Assembly: GCF_022458985.1 (NCBI RefSeq)
Contig: NC_061777.1
Span: 15,899,668 to 15,963,667, forward strand
Direction of reading: 5' to 3'
Length of the DNA stretch: 64,000 bases
Source of the DNA: Mugil cephalus
Lineage: Eukaryota; Chordata; Actinopteri; Mugiliformes; Mugilidae
Within the stretch, counting starts at the first letter, position 1; the number at the start of each line of letters is the position of its first letter. A program made the translations under genes and the position numbers. This document shows positions 11,064-24,894 of this stretch, piece after piece. A model generated the notes under the pieces. The model saw only the letters and a list, made by a program, of their open reading frames with translations, did no database searches and was not told the origin of the DNA.

Positions 11064-11849
11064 CTGAATGAAAATAAAACATAATTCAATTCTGTGCTAA
11101 TGCTTGCTGCACACAACAACTCATATTAACAGAACAGAGCCTGTATTTTCTTCCTATCTGCAAGCAGTAATGACCATGAATAATGTTGTAATGTCACAGT
11201 AAGGTGGAAACTGTCCATCTCACAGTTACGATGTGCTGTAAACACCTTTTGAAATGCATGTTACTGGTTCCTCATGTACATGGTACTCCAGACAGCTCTA
11301 AGAATATCCTCCCTCAGTTTACCAGGAACTCGAATATCCTATTTGGGAGGCTGGATTTTTGAGTTTGCGTTTCCAGTCTGTACTTGTCGATTCCGTTTGT
11401 TAACACAGGTGGATTTGAACCCTGGTAAGTTCAGTCTGCTGGTGATACGGCAGACTGGCTTCTCCTTGTGCGTAGACATGAAAGAATACGTGTTTAACGA
11501 TCTAATTTTTCATTCATTGATAATGGCCAGTATACTTTTAATAGTCTGTTTGTTATAATCTGTTTTCTTATAGCTAGTTAAAGGTGTGTGTCGTCTGAGG
11601 TCGCTTGCTGCGTGACAGCCTCTGGTTCGCTCTCTGTAAGATGTGGCTAAGATTTCAGACTGCTTTCACTGAAGGGAAATTAAAATCTGTGATGCAGCCA
11701 AGGGTTGTTATTAGAGGTGGTATAAAATGTTGCTGGGGAGTAATGGAATATTTGTGCCCATACTATAGTTCACAAGTTTAAAATCCTGCCCTTATTGTTT
11801 GCAAAAACGTTGTTTAAGTACTGAAGTGGTACTGGTTCTACATAACGTA

Positions 11850-12955
11850 CACTCACTTATTAGGTACACCTGTTGAATTGATTGTTGACACAAATACCTA
11901 ATCAGCCAATCACATGGCTGCAGTTCAATGCATTTAGGCATGTAGAGGTGATCAAGACAACTTGCTGAAGTTCAAAGCGATTTCAAAGGGGATTTGAGTG
12001 ACTTTGAACGTGGTATGGTTGTTGGTGCCAGATGGACTAGTCTGAGTATTTCAGAAACTGCTGATTTTCACGCACAAACCATCTCTGCGTTTACAGAGAA
12101 TTGTCCAAAAAAGAGAAAATATCCAGTGAGCGGCAGTTGTGTGGACGAAAATGTCTTGTTGATGTGAGAGGTCAGAGGAGAATGGGCAGACTGGTTGGTT
12201 GACGATAGAAAGGACACAGTAACTCAAATAACCGCTCGTTACAACCAAGGAATGCAGAATAACATCTCTGAACGCACAACACGTCCAACCTTGAAGAAGA
12301 TGGGCTACAGCAGTAGAAGACCACACTGAGAGCCACTCCTGTCAGCTAAGAACAGGAAACTGAGACAAAAGTTCACACAGGCTCACCAAAATTGAACAAT
12401 AGAAGATTGTAAAAACATTGCCTGGTCTGATGAGTCTCAATTTTAGCAGTGACATTCTGATGGCAAGGTTTAGAATTTGGTGTAAACGACATGAAAGCTC
12501 CATCCTGCCTTGTATCAACGGTTCAGGCTGCTGGTGGTGGTGTAATGGTGTGGGGGATATTTTCTTGGCACACTTTGGGCCCCTTAGTACAAACTGAGCA
12601 TGGTTTAAACGCCACAGTCTACCTGAGTATTGTTGCTGACCATGCCTGTCCCTTTATGACCACAGTGTACCCATCTTCTGACGGCTACTTCCAGCAGGAT
12701 AACGCACCAAGTCACAAAGCTCATGTCATCTCAAACTGGTTTCTTGAACATGACAATGAGTTCACTGTACTCAAACGGCCTCCACAGTAACCAGATCTCA
12801 ATCCAATAGAGCATCTTTGGTATGTGGTGGAAAAGGAGATTTGCATCATAGATGTGCAGTCGACAAATCTACAGCAACTGTATGATGCTATCATGTCAAT
12901 ATGGATTGAAATCTCTGAGGAATGTTTCCAACCCCTTGTTGACAGTGTATTATTA
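11850..12955 (+). mobile_element. Tc1-like DNA transposon, decayed
   Basis: The left end, after a TA dinucleotide, begins CACTCACTTATTAGGTACAC, an inverted-repeat end of a type I recall from fish Tc1-like elements. The body encodes a degenerate DD34E transposase: WSDESQF followed by a stop near 12445, then GGGVMVWGIFS, the catalytic QQDNAPSHKA near 12695, and after a stop at 12788 the motif PDLNPIEHLW. Several stops and frameshifts make it inactive. The matching right inverted repeat is missing, so the 3' end is probably deleted; the right limit given is where similarity to a transposase fades. Confidence 0.8.
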
Positions 12956-15900
12956 TGCATAGATGAGCCACAACATCAGTCTTCTACAGTTGAGTGTGGC
13001 CCCCTATGCCACAAAACTCTTCAAGATCATACCAATGTCAGGACATGGTGTAGATGCCGTATGTGGTTACTGGTGGAACTGTTTGCTCCTTGTTTGGAAC
13101 AAACAAGTGGAAGTAGCGTGCAGTACATGTCCGAGGGGTTAGAACACACAAATCTGTTTTCAGTTTTACTCTAATTTTGGTGAGATAGTGGATCGTTTTA
13201 GCTTTAATTGAAATTAAGTGATGTAAGTACAAAGGGAAACATCACTGTTTGGTGGAGCGGACTTAACCATTCACCGATACAGTATCTGTAACGCCACGCT
13301 ACTTTTTGTAAGACGCCAGAAGACAAAAAGGTGTTCTAATTTAAAAGCTCGTTAGGATATTCACCATTCAAAGTCACAAGTAGCTCTGTGGCGTACAAAG
13401 TATAAAGCAATGGAGATATTTAAGTAAAATAACTCAAAACTATACTTGTGTAACGGTACTCAGTTATTTTCCACCACTGCTCTGCAGTTTATTTGTCACA
13501 TTGTCACTGCTGGATACAGAATAACGAAGCGTGCATATAAAAATCTTAATTGCCACTCTGACACATCCAACTATGTCGTAGGAAACCTATCCGCCTCCAC
13601 AGCTGTTTACAGAGAAAGCAGGGCATGATTATAAACTACAAAAGAATGTGAGAAAAGCTGTACATTTTTCAGTCTTGACAAACGGATTAACAATAACCTG
13701 CCGGTAGCAGATGTTTCGCAATTTTTTTTTGTTAAAACTAAAACATGTGTGTGTTTGAATACCCCAAGATTACACATAACATTTAACTGGAAATCTGAAT
13801 TAGAAAGATAATAAATTACCTGTGGGTGCACGACGCCGCAATCTGGTGATATTAGTCAGCGGTATCATGACCTGACATGACTGAAATTTCTGTGTTATGT
13901 GTGTATCACATGTGTTCTATTGTTCTATTGCAAACAGCCATTTAGCAGGCTTAGAGGGAACTGGTGTGTCTGTGTCAAAGGGCTAAAACCAAGGTAATGG
14001 AAACACCGCTGGCCGTTCAGGTCAAACAGTGGGAGATCTGAAACAATGTACTATGAAGTACAATGAGAGGGAGATAGCCAACGTGTGTTGCATGTCTGAG
14101 GCGTCAGTCTTTCTTCACCTGCCTGCACCTGTCTTATCTTCCAGCCCCTAATGGAAAACAACTGGCACTCCTGCTGGGGATAAACACATCTGGTACACAC
14201 ATTTTGCATATGGTCGTCATTCACCAAAGTGAAAAACAGTTATCCGTGTCACTCGCTAAACACCCTGTGGTCCAACATGAAATGCACCAGCATGTATGCA
14301 ACTGCAAAAGCTTAATTGTTAGGATCTATTCCAGCAATTTGACAGAAATTTTTGCGGGTACCACCATATTTTTTTTTTTTTTTCACTTCACCATTCACTG
14401 TCAAGCTGTTCCCAGAAAAAAAGTCTTTTTAAAACCATGTGGCTCAAAAATGCATCTCGCCTGGCCCACTAGATCGGATTCCTTCTGGAAGCCTGGAAAG
14501 ATAAATCGAAACAAAGACAAAAATAAATTAAAAACGAAAGGTATGCGGAGGATAAAAACAAACTCACATGAACCTTTTAAGAGCCCAGCATACCCAGTTA
14601 CGAAGGCAGTGTTAAGCAGAAGGAAACTGAGACCTCGGGGATAAGGGGATAGATAACTGTAGAGAAAGAAATGTTTTTCAAAAATAGTAATAATAATAAT
14701 AAAGCATGTTGTCTGTATGTGCTGTATATGTATAGCTGTCCCTCGAACCCGTTCAGGCCTGCACTTGGCAGAAAGTAAATTGAGGAAACAAATTTGAAGG
14801 GACGGGCACTCATAATCATACTTGGGAAAAGCTTGTGAAATTATATGGATGTAAATTATATCAGTGTGGGAGGAATCTTAGTGTGCGCCAGAGATTGAAC
14901 CCCTAATTTCCACCAAATTGAATCTCCCCCACCCCCCACCCCTGTCCTCGTCCTCCTCCTCCTCCTTCTCCATTTGTGCACTCCCATCCAATTCTTTGGG
15001 AAAATGCATCCCAGAACAAGCACAGAAGCTGGCATGTTCATTTTCCAACTAACCCGTCATCTTCACCTGTACCTCCCCTGTCTGTGGCCGTAAAACACCC
15101 CTCTCAGCAAAAAGGTTATGCAACATTCATGACACATTCACTGATGACGTGTGTGACTGGCATGACTCAGATGCCTTGGAGCCGTTCGCTCAAGAAACAT
15201 GTCACGTATGTATGATTTGACATGAATTGGGCCGTGCTCCCATTAAGATATGGCCTGTCTGCTATCGGAGTGGAAAATTTTCACACTTTTATTTGGAGAC
15301 GTGCGTTATAAGTTGCAGTCTGTAAGTGCACAAAATGTTGTTTAGCAATCTCATGTTCAGTTGATCCAAGTTGATAATGTCCTCGACAAAAAAAAAAGAA
15401 AAGAAAAAAAAAAGGCATAATCCCAAAAAGTGAAAAAACTCCAAGCAGAATAAAGCAATGGTACACTGACTCCCACTGATACAGGCATGGCTGAGGGCTT
15501 TTAAAAGTGGAAATGTTCTCACAGCTCTGGTATTGATACCAGACAAAGAAGGTATAATGTGCGGTGATGAAGTTTCACACGTGGGACAAAAGAGTGGGTC
15601 AGAGAAAATGAGGTGAGGGACAGAAAGGAAAAAAAAGAATGAATGCTACCGTAGTGCAAGACGGTATACATTACAGTTATGTGTGCCAAAATGTGGAACA
15701 TCAGCTTCGGGGACATTTTACTTACATCCGTACGTAAAGGATAGCAGGAGTCCATGTATTCTACAGTTAAAAGGCAAAGCTAATTTTAATTACTCAGAAT
15801 CAGAATTGAAAGGTGACCTGGGTGTTTCTAAATTCACTTTTAAGAGACAGAAAAGAAGCATCACCACACAAAGTTCATTACATTTCTGAACTTCTACAGA

Positions 15901-16130
15901 ATGTAAGAACCCAACAGCATATTCTGGCTATGGTTACACACAAGTGAAGGAGGATGTGGGAGCTTCACACACAGAAAAGTAAAGAGCGTGTGTGTAGATT
16001 ATGTGCCGCATGTGAAGCAGAGAGAGGAAAAGGACAGAGAAGCTCAGAAAACCGGACTGTGAATCACCGTGACAAGCACGGAGGCGTGGTGCAGAGGGTG
16101 GGTCCAGCTCCAGCCCTGGCACCAGCCCAG
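12956..16130. other. Intergenic region between the Tc1 remnant and aqp3
   Basis: No convincing coding exon on either strand. It contains short homopolymer runs (T at about 14368-14384, A-rich at about 15390-15413) and the upstream region of aqp3. Reading frames here are short, lack splice signals and have no family resemblance. Confidence 0.5.
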
Positions 16131-16141
16131 TCAAAGTTGAC

Positions 16142-16148
16142 TATAAAA
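16142..16148 (+). promoter_or_regulatory. aqp3: TATA box of aqp3
   Basis: TATAAAA lies 140 bases before the aqp3 start codon, preceded by GC-rich sequence. Transcription would begin near 16172. The 5' UTR would then include a short TG-rich repeat (about 16203-16229) and an (AAAC)n-like stretch just before the ATG. Confidence 0.7.
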
Positions 16149-16287
16149 GAAGGTCCCAGTCCTACCAGCCTCACAGCCACTCAGGAGAGCCTATCATCCT
16201 ACTGTGTGTGTGTGTGTCTGTGTGTGTGTTTCCCAGCGTGTGCCTTCTCTCAGTCTTAGCCAAAAAACAAACAAACAAACAAAAAAC

Positions 16288-17095
16288 ATGGGTAGACACA
16301 AGATGTATTTGGATAAACTCTCCAGGTTCTTCCAGATCCGCCACAAGCTGCTTCGTCAGGCGCTGGCAGAGTGTCTTGGTACCCTCATCCTTGTGGTAAG
16401 TAAATTTAAGTTGTGTTTCTAGGTGTGCACAGATGCATGTGCGTGCAGGCAATAAATGAATCATCTCATGACACGGTTTCTTTACGTTTGCTGATAACAG
16501 GTGAGTTCTGCCCACTTTCTGTTTTCTTTCCTCTAAGCAACTTCCTTTTATTGACCTGCTCGAGTCCGCTCCATCCTCCTCTACACGACAGCATTTGTAT
16601 AGCGCTATGTTTCAAGAATGATGAATGACTCTAAAAGAAACAGCATGCGGTGTCATGTATAATCCATATTCATATGGCCTTCAAAGGGAGCTAAGTAATA
16701 GCCTTTGTACCAGACGGATCCAGTGTTCTTGAAGTGTTTAAATGTCATGTTACTTTTGGCAGAGTTCAGAACAAACAGCAATATAACAGGTTGTTCAGGA
16801 CTGCATGCACTGTGTACAGAACCCTGTTTACAACCACACCACAATATTTGCTAAGAGCTGGAACCTCGGATCTTTCTCGTGACATCCTTTTATCAGGCGA
16901 CGAGGAGCCAAGTGAACATATGCATAAGGACAAATAAGGAAAGCGACAACAAGTGCTGTGCTTTGCTCCTTTAAACATCTGCAATTTCTTATTTCTTCCT
17001 CCTCATTCATAAAAGATGTTTCCTGCACCAGAAAAATGAATCCAGACTCCTGAGGCTCAGTTATTCAGATTCAGACGCAGATACTCTTTAGGAGC

Positions 17096-17127
<32 letters not shown>

Positions 17128-19102
17128 TTAGGACAGAAAGGTTTTACAGTTAACACCTTAAATAGAAGCACAAGGGTCAGCTTAACAAGGAAGCGAAAGG
17201 CTCCTCTGAGGATTTAGTGTTAATGATGCTGTGCAGCGTACAGGGGCTCGCTCTGTGGCGCAATAGACTTTGATTTCCCTTCGCGACTTGAGCGTCACGC
17301 CGCTCAGACTTGAAAAGTCAACTGCGTAAACACGGATCCGTGACGAAAGATGACACATAATAGAACGATCATTGCTGTTATGCAGGGGTGTGGCAGAGTC
17401 ATTCAGCAGGTGACACATGTGTAGCACAGCGAACTCCAGGGAGGGTCAGTGGCAGAACAATAGCCATGGAGATATCGAACTTCATTTTAGTTCCCCTGTC
17501 AGAGATAGCAGAAGTGGTCACTGACGTTATCTCTATTTACTATCACTCCCTTCTCCAGATATCACCTTGTCAATACATTCGTTGCATGAGAGCCGAATCC
17601 TAAAGCTCGCCGAGGGTGTGTGCGGGTGTGTGCGTCTCTTTGTGTATGATGACAGTGGCATTCTTGGCATGTCACTTGCTCGTTGCTAGGATCATTAAAC
17701 AGGATGTTGTTAGGTATTAACTGAAATGATAAGGCAGAATAATACAGGCTTTGAGGATCACCTAGAAAAAGGGTGCCGTCTTTGGTCACCCCACTGCCAA
17801 AGTTTCCTCAAATCCCTCTTAAGGTGGATGGCATTTTCCAATTTAAGGGAATGCAGCTGTTATATTCCTTCTGGGGGTCTTCATCCTGAATTTGAAAACA
17901 TCACACAGGTAGTGATTTAGAGACTGGTTCCAGACCAGCAGATTTCTTTTGACTTCAGTTTTCAGACCACTGTGTGTGTTTTTCTTTTTTTTTCTTTTTT
18001 TTTTTAGTAGGCTGCTGTGGGCTTTTTTAAAAGCTTCCCGACTGTGTTAAAAGTCTGGAGTAGCTGCATGGATGCATGACCCGCTGCATCAGCCAAATTA
18101 AATTTGGTTGAGGCTGGGTGCAGTTAACTGCAACGTTGTGTGAGCAACAGAGAAAGCTGACGGGCTTTCCTCAACAGTGAGTACGGAGCCACTGTTGGAT
18201 ATGAGTACTTCGTAGTTAGGGGCAATGCTCGTGGCTCCCAAATCCAGACCAGATTTAAATAGGACCTTTGTGGTTGAATGTGATCCAAGTAAGGAAGTAA
18301 GAACTCGCAAGGTAATGGCCCATCGTCTGTAATCTAATGCCTCTGACATTAAACTGGAGTCTGTGAAGAGTCCAGAGTTTTTTATTACACATTTTTATTG
18401 TGGCATTACATGAAGTTCATCCAAATTCCAAAGATAAAACAGCTAAGCACAATTCTTACAAGAGGCTGATTTATCGCCTATTGTTCATGGAACGGCAGGT
18501 CTCATCACAAGTGGAAAAGAGTTTAGACTGAGCCCAGTAGTGATGAACAGTCCTCAGGCGCCAGGAACTCTTGAGTGTGGTTCCCTGAGGCTAACCTCAA
18601 CATCTGAGCCGTGTGGTCGGGGGGCTCAGAGAGAGGCGGCGTCAGCACGGACCACACAAACGCCTTTCACCGAGCGCATACAAAGAGGACACACAAGGAC
18701 GCACACGCACAGAAACACAGTTTGACACCTGCTTGTGACCTCACCTCCTTTTATTTGACAGAATCGGTCACTTTTCTCCTCTTCCTCTGTCATTCAAAAG
18801 TGGAAGCCGCTGGGCAGTAGCAGTGACAGTACCCCTTCCAATCCAGGTCAACGTAGTGACCTTTCTGTACATGCAGCATACTGTACTCCTGTGTGCCATT
18901 ATGAACACAATAGAGCTCATTTAATTCTGAGAAGAGCTTATTCAGTGGGTTTTTGTTTCAGTTCTTTCACCGATAATGATCACCTTGCCTCATTTCACCA
19001 TCTCAGCTTGACCTTGGTTGACTGGCCGAGCACTAAACCTGCAGCGCAAGAGAAAGAACACTTTGGCGGGCGTTACTTGGACCCGGCGTAAACTCATTTT
19101 TT

Positions 19103-19155
<53 letters not shown>

Positions 19156-20568
19156 GATGTTCGGCTGCGGTGCCGTGGCCCAGCTGGTGCTGAGCGGGGG
19201 TTCCCATGGCATGTTCCTCACCGTCAACTTTGCCTTCGGCTTCGCTGCCACCTTAGGCATCCTGGTCTGCGGCCAGGTGTCAGGTATGTAAACAAATGTA
19301 TTGTAGTTCGCAGTTATCAGCGGGATTTATTCAGTTTTAATTACAGGTGTATGCCCTAGTTTTGCAGTATCGCGTTTAAACCAGCTTTGTAGGCAAACAG
19401 CCAAAACACTTACAGGACAGGGGAAAAACAATTGGTGCAGAACAACAAACAACATAGAAGGGCATGTGCAGTGTGTGTGTGAAAGGTTGTGCTCTGTTGT
19501 GTGGGTGAATACTAAGCCTAGAAGTAAGTATATGTATAGAAAGGAGGGACACACACACAAAAATAAAAATAAATAAACATATATAATACATTCGGACATT
19601 CTGTACATTTCTAGGTGGCCATCTCAACCCTGCTGTGACCTTTGCCCTGTGCCTTCTTGGGAGGGAGCGCTGGAGGAAGCTCCCCATGTACTTCCTTTTC
19701 CAGACAATTGGTGCCTTTTTTGGAGCTGCTATCATTTTTGGCATGTACTACGGTAAGGGATGACCCGGCACGATGAGCGAAAATGACAGTAACAACTAAC
19801 CAGACCATTTCATGCTCCAATTCGCTATTTGTATCTCTTCAGATGCCCTGTGGGACTTTCCCGGGTGTTTCAATATGACTGGAGACTCTGCCACCGCTGG
19901 CATCTTTGCTACATACCCTGCCAAGCATCTCACCATCGTCAATGGCTTCTTTGATCAGGTATGTTTTTGAACCGCGGGCAGCTATCACACTAAAAGTCAA
20001 AATTTTACAAACACAGGAGAGTTTGCCTTACATGTAAATCTCTCCAACACAGATCATTGGAACAGCAGCACTGATAGTTAGTATCCTGGCTATTGTGGAC
20101 CCCTACAACAACCCCATCCCCCAAGGACTGGAGGCCTTCACTGTGGGATTTGTGGTTCTGGTCATTGGATTGTCTATGGGATTTAATTCTGGCTATGCCG
20201 TCAATCCTGCCAGAGACCTCGGACCACGCATTTTCACCGCTGTGGCTGGGTGGGGACTCGAGGTTTTCACGTAAGTACACTTAATTTTAAGTGCTCATGA
20301 ATTATTTCCTGGCAGGGTCCTCGTGTTATTGACCCTCATCCCTACTCTTCTTCTGTCACCCCTCAGGGTTAGAAATGGCTGGTTCCTTGTACCTGTTTTC
20401 GCACCATTCCTCGGCACCATCATCGGCGTCATGATCTACCAGTTGATGGTCGGTTTCCATGTGGAGGGAGAAGAACGTGACCGGAGAGAGGCCAGGGAGG
20501 AGAACGTCCGACTCACCAATGTCCACGCCAACGACAATTCCAAGGAAGCTACCAAAGAAATCCACTGA
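16288..20568 (+). CDS. aqp3: Aquaporin-3, aquaglyceroporin (water and glycerol channel)
   Basis: Six exons join in frame: 16288-16395, 19157-19283, 19615-19752, 19843-19958, 20053-20270 and 20367-20568 (TGA), giving 302 residues, against about 292 for mammalian AQP3. The start [11 protein letters not shown] and the following [16 protein letters not shown] match AQP3. Both pore signature loops are present: GHLNPAVTF in exon 3 and GYAVNPARD in exon 5. The Asp after the second NPA marks the glycerol-conducting subgroup. [17 protein letters not shown] and [18 protein letters not shown] are further AQP3 landmarks. The cytoplasmic C-terminus is charged ([17 protein letters not shown]). The channel would sit in epithelial plasma membranes as a tetramer. 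Its position next to nol6 supports orthology. Teleosts may keep two copies (aqp3a, aqp3b) and I cannot tell which this is. Confidence 0.95.
17101..17126. repeat. Poly(A) tract in aqp3 intron 1
   Basis: A run of about 26 adenines in the large first intron. No recognisable retrotransposon body was seen directly upstream, so it may be a simple repeat or the tail of an old SINE. Confidence 0.8.
19105..19152. repeat. (CT)n microsatellite forming the polypyrimidine tract of aqp3 exon 2
   Basis: About 24 CT units run directly into the CAG acceptor of aqp3 exon 2 (exon begins 19157). The repeat therefore replaces the ordinary polypyrimidine tract. Confidence 0.95.
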
Positions 20569-21522
20569 GACACGCAGCTAATCATGCTAAAACATGCACA
20601 TGTGAAAACCACCAGTGCTGCATTTAACCACCTTGCCACAACTATTTGATTTTTCAAACCATCTTTACAGCTGATGGTAGGAACTCATTCAGTATAGCTG
20701 CGTGTTTGTGAAATCACTTTTTTTTTTTTTTTTTAATTTTTAATTGTTTTTTTACATTATCATTCAACTGTATTATACTGTAGAGGAATGATTGTGTGTA
20801 AGTAGAAACACAGAATTACATTAATTCTTTTAAGAGACAAACATTTGAATCTTAGTGTGTGTATAGGAGTCCATTTTAACAGTATTGTGTGCTTTATACC
20901 AATGTAGATTTCCGTAACATTTTATAGCATTATAAATACTTTGTATACAGTAGACATATTAAGAGAGGTGTAGGTCTTTCCCAATCGCTTTCTGTCTAAG
21001 TCCAGAGCCTGTCAGTGTTTATATTCAGGGAAATTAAAATCTCAAACATGAATCCTTTTTTTTTTTTTTTTTTTTTTAAAAACGTCTGTTTTACAAGAAC
21101 ATAGTACGCTACAGTGTAGAAGAGGCTCGACCCTAGACGACATCGACTCTGTTGTCTAGGGCTGACTGGTGGTGAGGCTTTCCCACAACATTCTTCTCTT
21201 TACCACTGCAGTCTTAAAGCAGCTACTTTAAAGCTGCTAGTTTTTTTTATACACTGCCCACAACGACCAAGAAAATTTTTAAACAGCAATTCCAAACTCA
21301 TTATTTACCCTTTGTTTGAAAGAAATGTTAGAAGGCGCTGGTTGTACCAATCTTCTAGTTTCCTTGAAACGTCCGTCCCCATCTATGTGCTGAACCATAT
21401 TCACGTTCTTTTATGCCTCTTGATGTTTTTCTGTCTTGTGTATTCGTGGTTGGGTGCAAGACCACACTGTGAGTGTTTGTGTTGTATTTGTAGGTTGAGG
21501 GGAAATGCTTTTGTACCAATAC

Positions 21523-21528
21523 AATAAA
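21523..21528 (+). promoter_or_regulatory. aqp3: aqp3 polyadenylation signal
   Basis: AATAAA about 955 bases after the aqp3 stop, followed by a T/G-rich stretch. The 3' UTR (20569 to about 21545) contains two poly(T) runs (about 20719-20734 and 21057-21077). Confidence 0.75.
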
Positions 21529-21549
21529 GTTCTGTTTTTTTTTTTTTAT

Positions 21550-24500
21550 TGTTGCATGAATGCGGCTCATGTTACTCTCTTGTCACAGTTTTTCCCCCCC
21601 GTTTGTCACAAAAACTTCTCATTTGTGAAGGTGACTGTATTCAGATTACATCCGATAAAATAACAAGTTGGCATACAAGTGAGTTAGATAGTCTTTTGCA
21701 GTTCTCTTTTTTGCGTATTCTGATTAAATTCAGCCTGCAAATGACAACCAATGACAATACTACAATACTACAAATAGAGACCAGTCAGTCCTATGTAGAT
21801 ATATCGTTGAAGATTGTTGTTCACAAGTCACATAAGTCACATACATTTGGACTCCTAACTCACACAGGCATGTAAACCCATGAGTATGGTTCTCTCAAAT
21901 GGAGTCTATTTAAATATTGTAATTCAGCCTTAAACAGAAGAAGCCAGATTGCACATAGTGGTGGCTCCGTTCAACTCAAGTGTACTTTTAAATGAACAGT
22001 TTTGTGTTCCCAAATCATTTTGCAGCGAAGGCTACCCTTTATTTAAATTCATACCTCAGTAGCCACAGACCAGAACTGGACCACTGTCCATCAGAGCATA
22101 TATCAAACCAAATAACCTCGCTTCTCCAGGCCAAGCATTCATTCTGATTCAGCTGCCTGCTGAATTCGCATTTTGTAAACATATTTTAGTCTTTGTCCAG
22201 CTTCACATGTTTAATTACCACATGCGAATTTCAGGAGAATTACACAAAGAGCAGATCTTTGTTCTGGCAGGATGTGTGAATCAGTGGTGAAGTATAATTA
22301 TTCTCAACAGGTCATGGCAGGTCTCTTTGGTGAAAGTGATACAGAGACAAATATAGTAGGTGGCTAGAATTCTTGCGAAATGCACATCTGGAAAGTTAAA
22401 AGAAAAAAAAAAAGCCATGTATGCATTTTGAGAAACAGAGGCAACGTCTAGTAAATAAGATATTAATTCAGCCGTGGAATGTTTGCCTTTAAAAATGAAT
22501 TAGCGTAATCGAAAAGTAAATGATCCACAGGCTCTTCTTGCAATGCATAGCCAGGTCTTAATCAGAGGTGATAACATTCTTTACTCAAGTGACATTATTA
22601 TGACAAGCAAAATACTGATATGATACAACTCAGTCATTTCACGTTTCAGAGATTAATGATCTCTCAAAATTAAAAAACACTCCTAAATAAGGGACAATAG
22701 GCATATGTTTCTTCCAAATATGGCTAGAACTAAATATAAAATGTATTAAGACGTATAAATGCTTATATTATTCTTTTGTACTGTACAGAGTGTGGACAAA
22801 TTTGGCAACAGTGTATGCCAATTATGCCATTACACATTTTTAGTTTAAGTGAATTCAATTCAAGTGACTTGAATTGAATTACCACTAATTCCCTTTATTT
22901 GAAGCCTTACTGCTCTACTCTAGGACGCTGGTTAAAACCTGAATCAGTTTAGGACACAGGGATAAACTAACACCTTTAAGTGTCGTAATCTATTAACATA
23001 ATCGTAGGAAGTATGTGAAGGTGGTCGTTTGCAGAAAAATCGACAGATTACCATCTGTCCGAGTTTTCAGATAAGGCTGCCGTTTTCACTGGAAAAATTG
23101 CATGTGAATGCAATCTACATGCCCTGCTGTATTTAGGAGCATTTAGGAGCTAAAGAGCCCATTTTTTTTCCCTCAGCAGTAGGTGCAAACCAAAAAAAGA
23201 TCAACATGCTGTTGGTAGGTGTATTTTAGAAACCCTCTAACCTCCATGCTATGCTAAGCTAATCAACACAAGTGGTGGTCTAAAATGCTTATGTAGTATA
23301 TGGTTCTCTTCCTGTCCCTCTTTCTGTTTCTGGGTTTATTGAATATGTTCATTGCTTTAAGGTTAAAGGTTACTTACTAGCTGTCTATAACAACGTTACC
23401 ACTGATAACTGATAATATCTCTCTATAATCAAATATCCTCCACTGCCATGGCTCCCAGGGGGTGCGAACCTGTTTGGTAAATGCATCCATTATAGAGGGC
23501 CGCAGTGACGTCAATGCATACCCTCTATTGCCAAGTCATGTTTCCTTCCTTCACATTTATTTAATTCTACATAGTTCATACCAGCTGTCGGCTGATAAAT
23601 ACCTAATGTAAGGGGTCATGGTCTCTTTCAGTTTAATCTGTTTATAATTGTGGAGTTCCTGGAGATGAGAAAACATATCTAAGGAGAGTGTTGGAGGTGA
23701 ACGGGAGGGGATTCTCGCACTGGCACCAAAGGTTCCCTCGGATTCGGCAAGGGGTTTTTTGACATGGTTCTGTCAAGTGAAGACTTGTCGGCGGCAATCA
23801 AAACTTACTTTTCTTCAGCGCATCGGTACACAACACTTACTTTCCTGCAAGGTGACCGTAGTCGAAAAGCTGCAAGCCGAAAAGCAGAATGACTCAGTGG
23901 CTTAAAAACGAATTAAAGAAATTGCTTCAGATATCACAAGGAATGTATGGCAGCAAGGTAACATGTACCAGTCAGTTCGTCTCAGTAACTGACTAAATCA
24001 TGCAAACCCGCCAGTATAGCCCTTTAAAGACAAGATTCAAGCAGAACTCAACCCCCCTTACAGTGGACATGTGTTTCCTATCATGAGCGGCCTTACTAGA
24101 CACAGTTTGCTGCCTGAGGCTCCAGCGTAAGACTGCCATTGTATCTCATTTAATGTGTTATTGTTTCAGCATTTTTTATTGTTGTTTAAGTTCACAAACC
24201 TTAGTCGTGATTTCACTGCTTAAAATGGCGACGTGGCCGGTATAGATCGCGGGCAGCTTATTCACCGTGGTGCTGGATAAATCTTGGTTCGTGCGTTTTT
24301 TTTTTTTTTGTTTTTTTTGTACGTGGATGGAGAAAAGTGCAGGTCAACCATCAATAGACAAGAAATAACGTTGGGAAAAAATGCTGCTTGTTTCGGCAGG
24401 TCCTCCTTTTTACGAGAAAAACAAAGACATGAACGTCTACATTAATCACAGAGGTGCGGCTTAATACGTGTCTAACATTACTTCTTGTTGCAGGGGGCAT

Positions 24501-24835
24501 GTCCAAAACCCACGAAGGATTTGTGTAGAAAAACAAAGGAGGACCCCCCTGCTTCCCAAAACGGAATGCTTTCATGGTAAAGCAATATAATACCTTCAAT
24601 ATAATGTCTCACATACCAAGAATATTCATTTTTGCAGGAGCTGGTACCGAGTATAGCTGTAAAATCTCCACTATATCCCCCTTAGGCCAGATTGTTCATG
24701 CCAGCGTTCCATCAGAGCTTTTGATTTCACTCATGCACCTGACTAGATTTCAGCATTGTATAACACAATTTCACATGAAAACAATAAGTTGATGGATGCG
24801 AGGGGGGAAAACACCAGCAATAGGCTGTGGCATAT

Positions 24836-24894
<59 letters not shown>

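Noticed and set aside
11400-11425. GGTTCAAATCC-like phrase (minus strand) resembling a tRNA B box, hinting at a tRNA or tRNA-derived SINE
   Set aside because: No matching A box at the right distance and no cloverleaf could be drawn, so it is likely chance.
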